A stretch of DNA of 35,492 bases from Deltaproteobacteria bacterium (GCA_003973265.1 QNYZ01000107.1:1-35492), one strand, 5' to 3'. Positions 15,061 through 23,449 are shown, counted from the first letter of the stretch. Made by a program: numbers and translations. Notes: generated by a model from the sequence alone, not told the origin.

Positions 15061-15582
15061 CTATTCCAGGATGGCCGCGCCTTTGGTGGATGCCATCGCC
15101 TTGGCGTAACGTGCCCGCTTGGTCAGGGGCATTTTCTCCGTCAGGTCAAAACTCAGGCAATGGGTCGTGCAGGTCGTGACACAAGCCGGCTTGAGGCCCT
15201 TATCAATACGGTCCATGCAATAGTCGCATTTAACGACCTTGCCGATTTCCGGGTTCCACTGGGGGGCACCCCATGGACAGGCGGAGATGCACGTTTTACA
15301 GCCCACGCACAGGTCGTGATCCACAAAGACAATGCCGTCTTTTTCACGGCGCTGCATGGCGCCGGTGGGGCATGCCGCGACGCACCAGGGATTCTCACAA
15401 TGAAAGCACGGCATGAAAATATAGGACGCGCGGGGCTGTCCATCAACTAACTTCGGCCCCACTTCAACGACCTGGCACAGTTTGGGTTCCGGGGGCAGCA
15501 TTTTATTGCTTTTGCACTGAATTTCACATGAATGGCACCCGATACATTTTTGCTGGTCCTGTAACATGAAATATTTACTCAT
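15061..15582 (-). CDS. Four-cluster ferredoxin subunit of the molybdoenzyme (DmsB/HycB-like)
   Basis: A 173-aa electron-transfer subunit with sixteen clustered cysteines in four groups: CIGCHSCEIQC, CFHCENPWCVAACP, CVGCKTCISACP, and CDYC paired with CVTTC. This is the standard partner of DMSO-reductase-family catalytic subunits. There is no membrane tail and no signal peptide, so it should be cytoplasmic. It lies 76 bases downstream of the catalytic gene in the same direction and would carry electrons between the molybdenum site and the NuoEFG-like module. Confidence 0.93.
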   Translation of the reverse strand: MSKYFMLQDQQKCIGCHSCEIQCKSNKMLPPEPKLCQVVEVGPKLVDGQPRASYIFMPCFHCENPWCVAACPTGAMQRREKDGIVFVDHDLCVGCKTCISACPWGAPQWNPEIGKVVKCDYCMDRIDKGLKPACVTTCTTHCLSFDLTEKMPLTKRARYAKAMASTKGAAILE

Positions 15583-15658
15583 TATTAACCTCCATAAAAC
15601 CGTATGACGATTTTATATTACGATCTTGTCGTCTGAAAGAATTAAATGTTAGACAATA

Positions 15659-17746
15659 CTATGCCGGCTTGACGGATACAAACGTATCGTGCAAAGCCGG
15701 GCTGCCACCGATTTTATCGCTGAGGTTTTCCATCAGCAGGGCATCGCTAAGACCCTTGCCATAAGATCGTTTGGCCAGTTTGGCCTCATGTCCGAAACCG
15801 TGGAGCATGAACACCGCTTCCGGATGGATCAGGTCGGTGACCCTGGCTCTGATTTCGCCGGCGCCCGCTTTGGACGACACCTGAACCTTATCACCGTCGC
15901 TGATGCCAAGGTCTGCGGCCTTCTGGTCGTTGATCCACAATTCATTTTCACCGCACAGGTCATTCAGATACGGATTGTTCTGGGTGGATATGTGGGTGTG
16001 AAGGGCGTTTCTTCCCACAACCAGGCGGAATTTGTCTTCCGGCGGGCTCTGTACGGGCTCATAGGCCGGAAAGGATTCAAAACCGGCATCTTCCAGCAGG
16101 GAGGATTTGAATTCAATCTTTCCTGACGGTGTTTTGAATTTAAGCCCGTCTTTTCGATCCCAGAAAACCGGTTTCTTCCCGTACGCCACAAATCCTTTCT
16201 TTTCAAAGTCTTCCATCTTGAATCCGGTCCCCTTAAGCTGCCATTTAACCAGTTCGTCCATGTTTTCGTAAGGGAAGAACTTGCCAGTACCGATCCGGTC
16301 GGCGATCTGCTTGAGGATAACGGCGCCATCCCGGGTGTCGTATCGGGGCGCCACGGCCTGTTTTCTTAAAAACATCTGGGGTTTGAGGCCGTTGGCCTGC
16401 TGAATACAGTCGGTCCGTTCCAGGTAGGTGGATTCGGGCAGGATCACATCCGCATACCAGGCAGTATTGCTGTAGTTAATGTCAATGGCGACAATCAGGT
16501 CCAGCTCATCCATCGCCTTTTTGGTCAGGGTGGCGTCGGGAATGGACATCAGCGGGTCAAACCGGTAGGCAATCAGTGCTTTGATCGGGTAGGGGTCTTT
16601 GTTTAAAATGGCATACGGGAGCACCTGGGGTACCCCGTGGTTGGGATCGGGCAGGGGGCAATCCTTGGTGCCCACCTTGTCGAAACGGGGGACGTCGATT
16701 TTCGGCAGTCCTTTTTGTCCGGTCAGTTTGCGTGCCGGTTTGCCGCCTTCTTCTCCCGGGCCTTTCTTGAAAAAGAAGCCGCCCGGAGCCTCGACACTGC
16801 CCATCAGAGAGTTTAGAATCATGATGGACCGGCGCATATAAACTTCGTTTTGATGGTTGGCCCCGCGATATCCAAAATGAAAAATGACGTTGGGTTTGTC
16901 CCGGGAGACATCACGGGCCAGTTCCACGATTGAGTCGGCCGGGATTCCCGTCTCTTTTTCCGCCCATTCCGGGGAGAAGTCGTTGACGAACTCCTGGAGT
17001 TCGTTCAATCCCAGTACCCATCGATCCACGTATTCGGCATCGTAGAGACGCTCTTTCAGGATCACGTGGATCAGGGCATAATTTAAAGCCAGATCGGTAC
17101 CAGGACGGATCATCCAGTACCGCTGGGCCTTGGTGGCGGTGACAGTTACCCGGGGGTCAATATACGTCATGCGGGCGCCATGTTCCAGGGCGTACATCAG
17201 GTTATTGACCTCTTTGACAGAGAGCGATTCAAACAGATTTCGACCATACATGACAATATTCTTGGTTTTTTTGTAATGCATGCTCATCTGTCCATCCGTA
17301 TAACCGAACAGCGACCGGCAGGCCGTATTGACCGAGCCTTTACACAGGGCATCGTGGGTGAACTGGTTGGGGGATTTAATCGCTTTCAGAAAGGTTTTGC
17401 TTACATGGGTGGCCAGCTGGGTCCGTTCACCGAGCACTACGCTGTGCCCGCCGTGTTTATTTATTATTTTTTTCAGTTTATCGCCCACCATGTCCAGGGC
17501 CTCGTCCCAGGACGCTTTTCGCCAGTGGCCTGAACCGCGTTCGCCGACCCGGATCATGGGAGACTGGACCCGCTGATCGTCATAAAGCGTGCTGATTCCC
17601 GCCGCGCCGCGTGGGCACAGGCTGCCTTCCATGCCGGCCACATGCGGATTTCCCTCGATCCACTTGACCTGGCCATCTTCGACCAGCACTCTGATCGGAC
17701 AGCGTACGGAACACATAAAACATAAACTGTACACTTCTTTTTCCAT
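15659..17746 (-). CDS. Cytoplasmic molybdopterin oxidoreductase catalytic subunit
   Basis: A 695-aa DMSO-reductase-family enzyme. C9-x2-C12-x3-C16-x27-C44 binds the proximal [4Fe-4S] cluster (SLCFMCSVRCP, GSLCPRGAAG). C135 in HDALCKGSVN is the likely Mo/W ligand; the formate-dehydrogenase pattern Cys/Sec-His is absent, and no in-frame TGA for selenocysteine exists. Molybdopterin regions such as IDPRVTVTATKAQRYWMIRPGTDLALNYALIHVIL and ADVILPESTYLERTDC are clear, and the C-terminal cofactor domain is complete (NDLCGENELWINDQKAADLGISDGDKV). No Tat signal is present. It more closely recalls the thiosulfate/polysulfide reductase branch than formate dehydrogenase, but the substrate is unknown. It is the first gene of the operon. 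Confidence 0.88.
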   Translation of the reverse strand: MEKEVYSLCFMCSVRCPIRVLVEDGQVKWIEGNPHVAGMEGSLCPRGAAGISTLYDDQRVQSPMIRVGERGSGHWRKASWDEALDMVGDKLKKIINKHGGHSVVLGERTQLATHVSKTFLKAIKSPNQFTHDALCKGSVNTACRSLFGYTDGQMSMHYKKTKNIVMYGRNLFESLSVKEVNNLMYALEHGARMTYIDPRVTVTATKAQRYWMIRPGTDLALNYALIHVILKERLYDAEYVDRWVLGLNELQEFVNDFSPEWAEKETGIPADSIVELARDVSRDKPNVIFHFGYRGANHQNEVYMRRSIMILNSLMGSVEAPGGFFFKKGPGEEGGKPARKLTGQKGLPKIDVPRFDKVGTKDCPLPDPNHGVPQVLPYAILNKDPYPIKALIAYRFDPLMSIPDATLTKKAMDELDLIVAIDINYSNTAWYADVILPESTYLERTDCIQQANGLKPQMFLRKQAVAPRYDTRDGAVILKQIADRIGTGKFFPYENMDELVKWQLKGTGFKMEDFEKKGFVAYGKKPVFWDRKDGLKFKTPSGKIEFKSSLLEDAGFESFPAYEPVQSPPEDKFRLVVGRNALHTHISTQNNPYLNDLCGENELWINDQKAADLGISDGDKVQVSSKAGAGEIRARVTDLIHPEAVFMLHGFGHEAKLAKRSYGKGLSDALLMENLSDKIGGSPALHDTFVSVKPA

Positions 17747-17858
17747 GGTTTTCCTCCAATTTCAATTACTTTACAATGCCAATAATATGGACCTGTCTGC
17801 TTTTCATCTGATGATGACTTAATTTATGGGCGGCATGCGAAACAAATGTATAAACGAA

Positions 17859-17873
17859 GCAATAATCATACCA
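17859..17873 (-). promoter_or_regulatory. Candidate sigma-54 promoter for the molybdoenzyme operon
   Basis: On the minus strand TGGTATG, four bases, TTGC: GG (17872-17871) and GC (17860-17859) are exactly ten bases apart. Two of the less strict positions differ from consensus. The predicted start is near 17848, giving a leader of about 100 bases to the ATG at 17746. Confidence 0.45.
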
Positions 17874-18146
17874 TGCCGATACAATTAAGGCCAGTTTTTT
17901 GGTACAGATTAAATACTATATTTACAAGTCGTTAAGAAGTTCGTATCGAGGTGAAAAAACGGAGGCGATCATTAAAGACCCAACCGGGCGCAATATAATT
18001 TTTGCAGCGAACGAAATTTATTGCTATTCCTTAACTGGCTTGAATTAAATAGATTATTGTCAGCGCCCAATATTTTTAATCCGTTTAATATCGGTTTTGT
18101 TTATAGCAGCCAGCAAAAAATGTCAACGTGATTCTTCATGCCGGTC

Positions 18147-18157
18147 TTGTCGGACAA
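18147..18157. promoter_or_regulatory. Short perfect dyad, possible activator site
   Basis: TTGTC-G-GACAA, five-base arms around one base. It is placed about 82 bases upstream of the -24 element of the plus-strand sigma-54 promoter. It could be a binding site for the NtrC-type regulator encoded at 23446. Only one intact copy is seen, so support is weak. Confidence 0.25.
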
Positions 18158-18238
18158 ATATCATTCACGCCGAAATCAATATTAATATAAATAGTTAGGG
18201 TCTGTATACCGGGTGATTAATATTGCCGGGCCCGGTTG

Positions 18239-18254
18239 TGGCATATTGCTTGCT
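18239..18254 (+). promoter_or_regulatory. Sigma-54 promoter for the membrane-protein gene at 18289
   Basis: TGGCATATTGCTTGCT: GG (18240-18241) and GC (18252-18253) are ten bases apart, with TGGCA and TTGCT both conserved. The predicted start is near 18265, 24 bases ahead of the ATG at 18289. Confidence 0.65.
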
Positions 18255-18288
18255 TTACTATTTTAATTCATAGCGGACTATTCTTTAA

Positions 18289-18726
18289 ATGATTTTGAGC
18301 ATCAGGCAACTTCAGGATAATAAATTGTCAATCTCCTTTTTTAATCGCTTAACCGCCTCATTACCGGGTGCCATTATTTACAGTATTCTTGCCGGTGTAA
18401 TCGGTGCCTTAATATTGATGATCTACCTGGGTGGAATGGTAGCGACTGAATCGCTGATGAAGTGGATCCCATGGATTCTTGGATTTAATACGGCAATCAC
18501 CGGTTATTCTCTGATTGATAAGACAATGGAACGATTACATAACAAGCGAATATATGCTGTCGGCTCGGGGGTGATCGTTGTGGTCACCGTCTGTCTGGTG
18601 CTGACCCTGACATCCGAGTTCGGTAACATCGTAACACCCGCGCAATTGGCGATGTATGGAATTATCGGTGTAATTTTCAGTGGATTTGGCGCTTGGGTAT
18701 CCATTAAACGCCATCATTTCGAATAA
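18289..18726 (+). CDS. Four-helix membrane protein of unknown function
   Basis: A 145-aa hydrophobic protein with four predicted transmembrane helices (roughly 28-50, 55-75, 85-105 and 117-137) and short basic cytoplasmic-type segments (DKTMERLHNKR, KRHHFE). There is no cleavable signal and no cofactor motif. The ribosome-binding site is weak. It is the first gene downstream of a sigma-54 promoter, with a 124-base gap to the permease gene. I do not recognise a family. Confidence 0.65.
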   Translation: MILSIRQLQDNKLSISFFNRLTASLPGAIIYSILAGVIGALILMIYLGGMVATESLMKWIPWILGFNTAITGYSLIDKTMERLHNKRIYAVGSGVIVVVTVCLVLTLTSEFGNIVTPAQLAMYGIIGVIFSGFGAWVSIKRHHFE

Positions 18727-18850
18727 CGGTTATTATTTATCAAAGCAGCCACGAAAGGGGGGGGTAAACCGGAGGGGAAAAGGCTTGCGCATCGGATTTT
18801 AAAAAAATGAAACACTAACAGAGACTTTTGAGGTAAAAGGAGAAAAGATT

Positions 18851-20572
18851 ATGAAGAAATCGTATTGGCCAGCCATTTTTCTGGCAGTCATGGCTGTTTT
18901 TATTTTCACCGGACAGGGATTTTGCCAACCAACCGCCAAGATTTCCGCTTCGACGTACAAAGCCGGGGACACGGTCACCATCGAGGGAACCATCGCCCCG
19001 GGCCAGGATCTCTATATCGCCATTGCCCAGCAGAAAATGTTTAAAGGCAACATATCCGAATTTGCCGGGCAGAAATCCGTTGGAAACTATGAAAAGAAAA
19101 AATTGCCAAAACATGGTAAAAAAGCCGGTTTTACGATGGACACGGAAATTCCGCCCCTTTTCTACATGCTGACTACCAACCGGGACGCGTTTGGTAAAGA
19201 CACGAAGAAAAAGTTTGGCGGGCCATCCTTTTTAAAAGGGATGCTCGGCGGCGGCCTGTATAACACCACGATGTTCAAGCTGAAAAAAAGTATCGATGAT
19301 GTCAGCGCCAAGGATATGCTCGGCCCCATTAAAACCGCCGAGCAATGGAATATGTTCAAGTGGGCCCATGAGAAAAAATACGGGATTAATACCATCGTTA
19401 AAGAGGGGAACAAAAAGGGCAAAGTGGTTATTTTTTCCCGAAGTGTGATCGGTGATGCCTCTTCCGGCAATTACTGGGACAAGGGGACCTCTATTAAACT
19501 GGATAAAGCCACCGGTAAATTTACCGCTTCTTTTAAATCCTATCGCCATACCGCTCCGAATACGGCCTTTGATGTCTATGTCAATGGTGCCAAGAGCGGC
19601 TCTTACACGATTGAAAAAAACGGTTTCTGGCTGGCCAAGGGCTATCGGTATATGAATCCGCTCTGGATCATCATCGGCGCGATTGCGGTTGGAACCTACT
19701 TTTCCATGATCGGTGCGGCCGGCGGCATGCTCATGGGTGCCTTCCAGGCCCTGGTGGTACAGACAGCGGGTCCGGTCGGTATCAACTCGGCCAATGTGCT
19801 TCGGCCGTCAAATATCGCTTTGACACTTTTCTCTCCGCTGGGTTCTTTCTACCGTTTTGCTGTAGTTGAAAAACGGGTTGCCTGGCCGGTGGGTCTGTCG
19901 TTTGGTGCCGGTATCTTTATCGGTTCGATCTGGCTCGGTAAGTATGTAACCCAGTATGTTTCCATGAAAGCATATAAAGAATGGCTGGGAATCCTGGTGG
20001 TTCTGATGGGAATCAAAACCCTGATGGAGATGACGCCGGCCGCCATGGAAAAGCGTAAAAATATCAAGGCTATGACCAAGAAATTCAACGCGGCCGTTAA
20101 AAAAGCCAAAGAGACTGGCGGTGCCGTGGAAATGGGCTCCATTGAAGCGGTGAAAACCGGTCTGACCGATTACCGGTTTAAATTCTGGGGTGAAGAATTT
20201 CAGATTAACCCGTTGCTCTTTGCCATTCTCGGCATCATTGTCGGTATTGTTTCGCGTGCCTTCGGTATTGGCGGCGGCTTCCTGCTGGTGCCGATGATGA
20301 CCACCATTGCCGCCCTGCCCATGTATGTGGCGGTACCCATCTCTTTGATCGGTACCTGCTTTTCCAGTATCGGCTCTTTCATCGGGTATGTGATGAACGG
20401 CTATCTGCCAGATATGATGCTGGCCCTGGCCATTATTATCGGTGGGTTTGTCGGTGGTATGCTCGGCAGCCGTTTCCAGAAGATGTTCAGTGAAAAAGCA
20501 TTGAAGATCATTCTGGCCTGTACCCTGTTCTTCCTGTTTTTCCGTTTCTTGAAGATCGAGTACTGGATCTAA
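18851..20572 (+). CDS. TauE/SafE-family permease with large exported N-terminal domain
   Basis: A 573-aa inner-membrane protein. Residues 1-25 are a signal peptide (ending GQGFCQP). Residues about 26-270 form a soluble, lysine-rich beta-strand domain that should lie outside the membrane. From about 273 it has the TauE/SafE permease layout of two repeated halves: IGAAGGMLMGAFQAL in the first and RAFGIGGGFLLVPMM in the second, which are the paired glycine-rich loops of the family. A charged loop (about 395-440) separates the halves. Known relatives export sulfite, sulfoacetate or related organosulfur anions. AAGGAG precedes the start. A strong terminator follows. The substrate and the role of the exported domain are unknown. 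Confidence 0.85.
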   Translation: MKKSYWPAIFLAVMAVFIFTGQGFCQPTAKISASTYKAGDTVTIEGTIAPGQDLYIAIAQQKMFKGNISEFAGQKSVGNYEKKKLPKHGKKAGFTMDTEIPPLFYMLTTNRDAFGKDTKKKFGGPSFLKGMLGGGLYNTTMFKLKKSIDDVSAKDMLGPIKTAEQWNMFKWAHEKKYGINTIVKEGNKKGKVVIFSRSVIGDASSGNYWDKGTSIKLDKATGKFTASFKSYRHTAPNTAFDVYVNGAKSGSYTIEKNGFWLAKGYRYMNPLWIIIGAIAVGTYFSMIGAAGGMLMGAFQALVVQTAGPVGINSANVLRPSNIALTLFSPLGSFYRFAVVEKRVAWPVGLSFGAGIFIGSIWLGKYVTQYVSMKAYKEWLGILVVLMGIKTLMEMTPAAMEKRKNIKAMTKKFNAAVKKAKETGGAVEMGSIEAVKTGLTDYRFKFWGEEFQINPLLFAILGIIVGIVSRAFGIGGGFLLVPMMTTIAALPMYVAVPISLIGTCFSSIGSFIGYVMNGYLPDMMLALAIIIGGFVGGMLGSRFQKMFSEKALKIILACTLFFLFFRFLKIEYWI

Positions 20573-20615
20573 TTTAGAAAAAGGTAAGCCGGGTTTATAA
20601 ATATAACCCATAAAA

Positions 20616-20656
20616 ACAGAGGCTGATCCATGTCGGGTCGGCCTCTGTCTCTTTTA
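20616..20656 (+). terminator. Rho-independent terminator after the permease gene
   Basis: ACAGAGGCTGATCC (20616-20629), a five-base loop, and GGGTCGGCCTCTGT (20635-20648) form a 14-bp stem including two G-U pairs, followed by CTCTTTTAA. Confidence 0.85.
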
Positions 20657-20693
20657 ATCCGGTTCTTTTTCTCCGGCTTATTGGGAAATTGAT

Positions 20694-21284
20694 ATGGATG
20701 CATTTATGGATAATCTATGGGACAACATCATGGTCGCGGTACATTTTTGTACCACGTTACTCGACCAGTTGTTGGCGCCGTTTCATGTCTTTGGCCCGGT
20801 ATTTATACTCACGCTGCTTGCTTTTGTAACGGTTCTGGTTACCAAGGTTCTCAACCGGGTCATTATTACCAAGCGGTATGTTACACTGGAAAAAGAATTT
20901 CAGCATTGGTTTAAAATCCGCGAAGAAGCCATGAAAGGTGAAGATTACGACAAGGCGAAACGGCTGGCCAGGAATATTGATCAGGCAAAATTAAACCGGG
21001 TCTATTACGATTATTTTCTTGAAGGGTTCCTCCTGGGACTCGTGCGAAATGTCTTACCGATTTTCCTTATGCTGACGTATGTGAATGAATCTTTCCGGGC
21101 CGAGAGACTGGATCTTTTATTCGGCAAAGAATATCTGTTTAAGCTGCCCTCAACCAGCAACAGCCCGATCCTGGTCGGCTCGGTGTTTTACTTTGTCATG
21201 ATCCTGCTGCTGATTTATCTGGTCTGGTATACTGTGAAAAAAGTCATCAAGAAAAAGAATCGGGTAGATACCTCCCTGAATTGA
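20694..21284 (+). CDS. Three-helix membrane protein with Oxa1-superfamily-like layout
   Basis: A 196-aa protein. It has a hydrophobic helix at about 30-55 (PVFILTLLAFVTVLVTKVL), then a charged, probably coiled-coil hairpin at about 58-105 (YVTLEKEFQHWFKIREEAM, YDKAKRLARNID), a second helix near 110-127 (LLGLVRNVLPIFLMLTYV), and a third near 158-178, ending with a basic tail (KKVIKKKNR). This helix, coiled coil, helix, helix order matches the EMC3/TMCO1/DUF106 group of membrane insertases. That similarity is a layout argument only; I cannot confirm homology. It starts 38 bases after the terminator's T-run. The ribosome-binding site is weak. Confidence 0.65.
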   Translation: MDAFMDNLWDNIMVAVHFCTTLLDQLLAPFHVFGPVFILTLLAFVTVLVTKVLNRVIITKRYVTLEKEFQHWFKIREEAMKGEDYDKAKRLARNIDQAKLNRVYYDYFLEGFLLGLVRNVLPIFLMLTYVNESFRAERLDLLFGKEYLFKLPSTSNSPILVGSVFYFVMILLLIYLVWYTVKKVIKKKNRVDTSLN

Positions 21285-21431
21285 ATTACCCGGGCCGGAT
21301 AATGCGTGAGACGCTGGCATTTTTACTTCAAACTTTCCTGTCACCTGCCCCATCCCCTGAAAAATCCATTCCGTTCACACGGGCATTCTCCGTTAATTGC
21401 CAAAATTCGTTCCATATAGTATTGAGATCCC

Positions 21432-21935
21432 ATGGGAAAGAAAAGCGATACTATCCGTCTGGTCTTATTATTCTGGATCCTCTTTGCATTGATTCCCGAT
21501 ACCGCTGTGGCCACCCAGGCGCATGGTGACCCCGAAGGGCTTTTCGTGCACCAGCTGGCCCATGGATTTTTTGCCGTCAGCCTGGCCATTTTTATTTATT
21601 GGCTGCGTTTTCGGAATCTGACCGAAGAAATCGGGTGGCGGTATATCCAGTATGCGGCGATTTTCCTGATTCTCTGGAATGTCGATGCGGTGATTGCCCA
21701 CGTACTCGATGAGCAGAATAAAATTATCGAGGTGGAACAGATCGGGCAGTGGTATCTGAAGCTGACCTCGAGTGATAATACGGTCTTTACCATTGTTTTG
21801 TATTATCTGGTCAAGCTGGATCATTTGCTTTGTGTCCCGGCGTTGGTGTTCTTGTCCGCCGGTCTGAAACAATTCCTCAAAGATCCGGCCCCACCTGCTT
21901 CGGTTCCGGCTAGCCGGGGAAAGCCATCATCATGA
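21432..21935 (+). CDS. Histidine-rich membrane protein coupled to a histidine kinase
   Basis: A 167-aa protein with an N-terminal signal or helix (9-27), then a periplasmic-facing motif AHGDPEGLFVHQLAH (H31, H40, H44), and helices at about 45-60, 70-90 (ending VDAVIAH, H90) and 118-145 (containing H131). Histidines at helix ends are typical of b-type haem or metal ligands, although no such protein family is known to me with this motif. Its stop overlaps the start of the kinase gene (ATGA), so it is probably a dedicated sensing partner. The Pro/Ser-rich tail is probably flexible. Confidence 0.75.
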   Translation: MGKKSDTIRLVLLFWILFALIPDTAVATQAHGDPEGLFVHQLAHGFFAVSLAIFIYWLRFRNLTEEIGWRYIQYAAIFLILWNVDAVIAHVLDEQNKIIEVEQIGQWYLKLTSSDNTVFTIVLYYLVKLDHLLCVPALVFLSAGLKQFLKDPAPPASVPASRGKPSS

Positions 21936-23449
21936 TTGTATCCAATATTCCCATTCGGATTGTTGATTTTGGCGGCTCGATTTTAATGATCATCTATTCA
22001 TTTTTATGCTTAAACACCATTCGCCGGCTTAAAAACAAAGATCCCGACAACGTGATGTGGGAATATTTGCTCTGGATCTGTCTTGGGTTGGCCATTTTCG
22101 CTATTTCCCGCTCCGTGGGGCATATCCTCAAACAGGTCATCTTGCTGCTGAATGCCAGTTCACTGTGGGAAGCGATTCGGCCTTTCAGCGGTGGCGTCAA
22201 TACGATGATGTTTGTCGTCGTCGCATCGGTCATGCTTTTTTTTGAACGGATTTGGACTTTTTATCGGCGGGTTCTGGCCGATAAGCAGGCCCTTCAGACC
22301 GCGCATAGCGAGTTGGTCTATCTCAACCAGAATCTTGAACAGCTGGTGGCGGCCCGAACCGACGAACTGGTCCAGTCAGAACATAAATACCATCGAATTT
22401 TTGAAATCTCCAAGGATATGATCCTGGTTTCGGATGCGGATGGTCGCATCCAGGAGGTGAACCCGGCCGGTTATCAGATGCTGGGGGTCGATTCCAGGCG
22501 CCATTCCCTGAACGGAAAGCGGTTGGATTCGTTTTTTGCCCAGCCGAATGCCTGGCACCGGATCATGGGGAAGCTGAAAAAACACGAATTTGTTTCCAGC
22601 GAAGAAACGGATTTATTGCTGGCCAATGATGAGACCCGGCGGGTTCTGGTCAGCGCCAGCCTCAATGAAGGCAGTTCACCCCAGGATCATACCTTTCACT
22701 TCCTGGTAAAAGATATCGAACAGCAACGGCTTCACCAGGAGCAGATGGCCCAGGCCGATAAACTGGCGTCCATCGGTCAGCTTTCTTCTGGGATTGCCCA
22801 TGAAATTAACAACCCATTGGGCATTATCCAGGGGTATACCCAGCTGTTAATGAGAAACAGCATCAAGGGGTCCGCACAGTACAATGATCTCAAAATTATT
22901 GAAAAGCATGTCAAGGGATGCAAGTCGATTGTTGAAAACCTGCTTAACTTTTCACGTCCGTCGAAAACGACTAAAACGCTGGTGTTTCTCGATGAGATGC
23001 TCACCGAGCAGATGGAGTTTGTACAGCATCATGCAGATATGAGAGATATCGAGATGACCACTGATTTCGACCCGGACGTGCCGCCTGTTTTAATAGATGA
23101 AAAGAAAATCCGCCAGGTGCTGATGAACCTGCTTATGAATGCCAAACATGCCGTCGGTGATCAGGGCGTCATTCGCCTGAGCACCGGGTATAATCCGCAT
23201 ACCCGCAGGGCGGTGATTCGAGTAACGGATACAGGACACGGCATTGAAAAGAAAAATGTATCTAAAATATTTGACCCGTTTTTTACCACCAAGCCGCCCG
23301 GAGAGGGGACCGGGTTGGGGCTTTCAGTCAGTTATGGTATTATTAAAAGTCACGGCGGAGATATCTTTGTAAGGAGTACGCCGGGTAAGGGGGCGAGTTT
23401 TACGGTGGTGCTGCCGGTTGAGGCAATAAAAAAAGGTAAGGTGAAATGA
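21932..23449 (+). CDS. PAS-domain sensor histidine kinase
   Basis: A 505-aa membrane-bound kinase, an NtrB/AtoS-like partner of the following regulator. Three predicted membrane helices lie near 12-30, 42-62 and 90-107. A coiled coil (about 112-150) leads into a PAS domain (about 150-262, YHRIFEISKDMILVSDADGRI). The HisKA domain has the phospho-accepting H290 in GIAHEINNPLG. The ATPase domain has the N box (LMNLLMNAKHAV), G1 (VTDTGHGI), F (FDPFFTTK) and G2 (GEGTGLGLSV) motifs. It overlaps the genes on both sides by four bases, so kinase, membrane partner and regulator form one operon. The signal sensed is unknown. Confidence 0.95.
   Translation: MIVSNIPIRIVDFGGSILMIIYSFLCLNTIRRLKNKDPDNVMWEYLLWICLGLAIFAISRSVGHILKQVILLLNASSLWEAIRPFSGGVNTMMFVVVASVMLFFERIWTFYRRVLADKQALQTAHSELVYLNQNLEQLVAARTDELVQSEHKYHRIFEISKDMILVSDADGRIQEVNPAGYQMLGVDSRRHSLNGKRLDSFFAQPNAWHRIMGKLKKHEFVSSEETDLLLANDETRRVLVSASLNEGSSPQDHTFHFLVKDIEQQRLHQEQMAQADKLASIGQLSSGIAHEINNPLGIIQGYTQLLMRNSIKGSAQYNDLKIIEKHVKGCKSIVENLLNFSRPSKTTKTLVFLDEMLTEQMEFVQHHADMRDIEMTTDFDPDVPPVLIDEKKIRQVLMNLLMNAKHAVGDQGVIRLSTGYNPHTRRAVIRVTDTGHGIEKKNVSKIFDPFFTTKPPGEGTGLGLSVSYGIIKSHGGDIFVRSTPGKGASFTVVLPVEAIKKGKVK

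Larger units (their letters stand above)
17747..18288. promoter_or_regulatory. Divergent AT-rich regulatory region
   Basis: A 542-base gap between the redox operon (-) and a membrane-protein gene (+). It is much more AT-rich than the flanking genes, has one candidate sigma-54 promoter facing each way, and carries the short perfect dyad TTGTC-G-GACAA at 18147-18157, about 80 bases upstream of the plus-strand -24 element, where activator sites usually lie. No protein-coding frame is convincing. Confidence 0.6.

Noticed and set aside
15659..17746. Selenocysteine-containing formate dehydrogenase
   Set aside because: The frame has no internal TGA and the ligand position is Cys followed by Lys, unlike formate dehydrogenases.
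19808..20611. A 267-codon open frame antisense to the permease gene
   Set aside because: Rich in His, Gln and Asn with no motif; a shadow of the coding strand.
21312..21330. CTGGCATTTTTACTTCA upstream of the His-rich membrane gene
   Set aside because: No GC at the -12 position; only the -24 half matches sigma-54.
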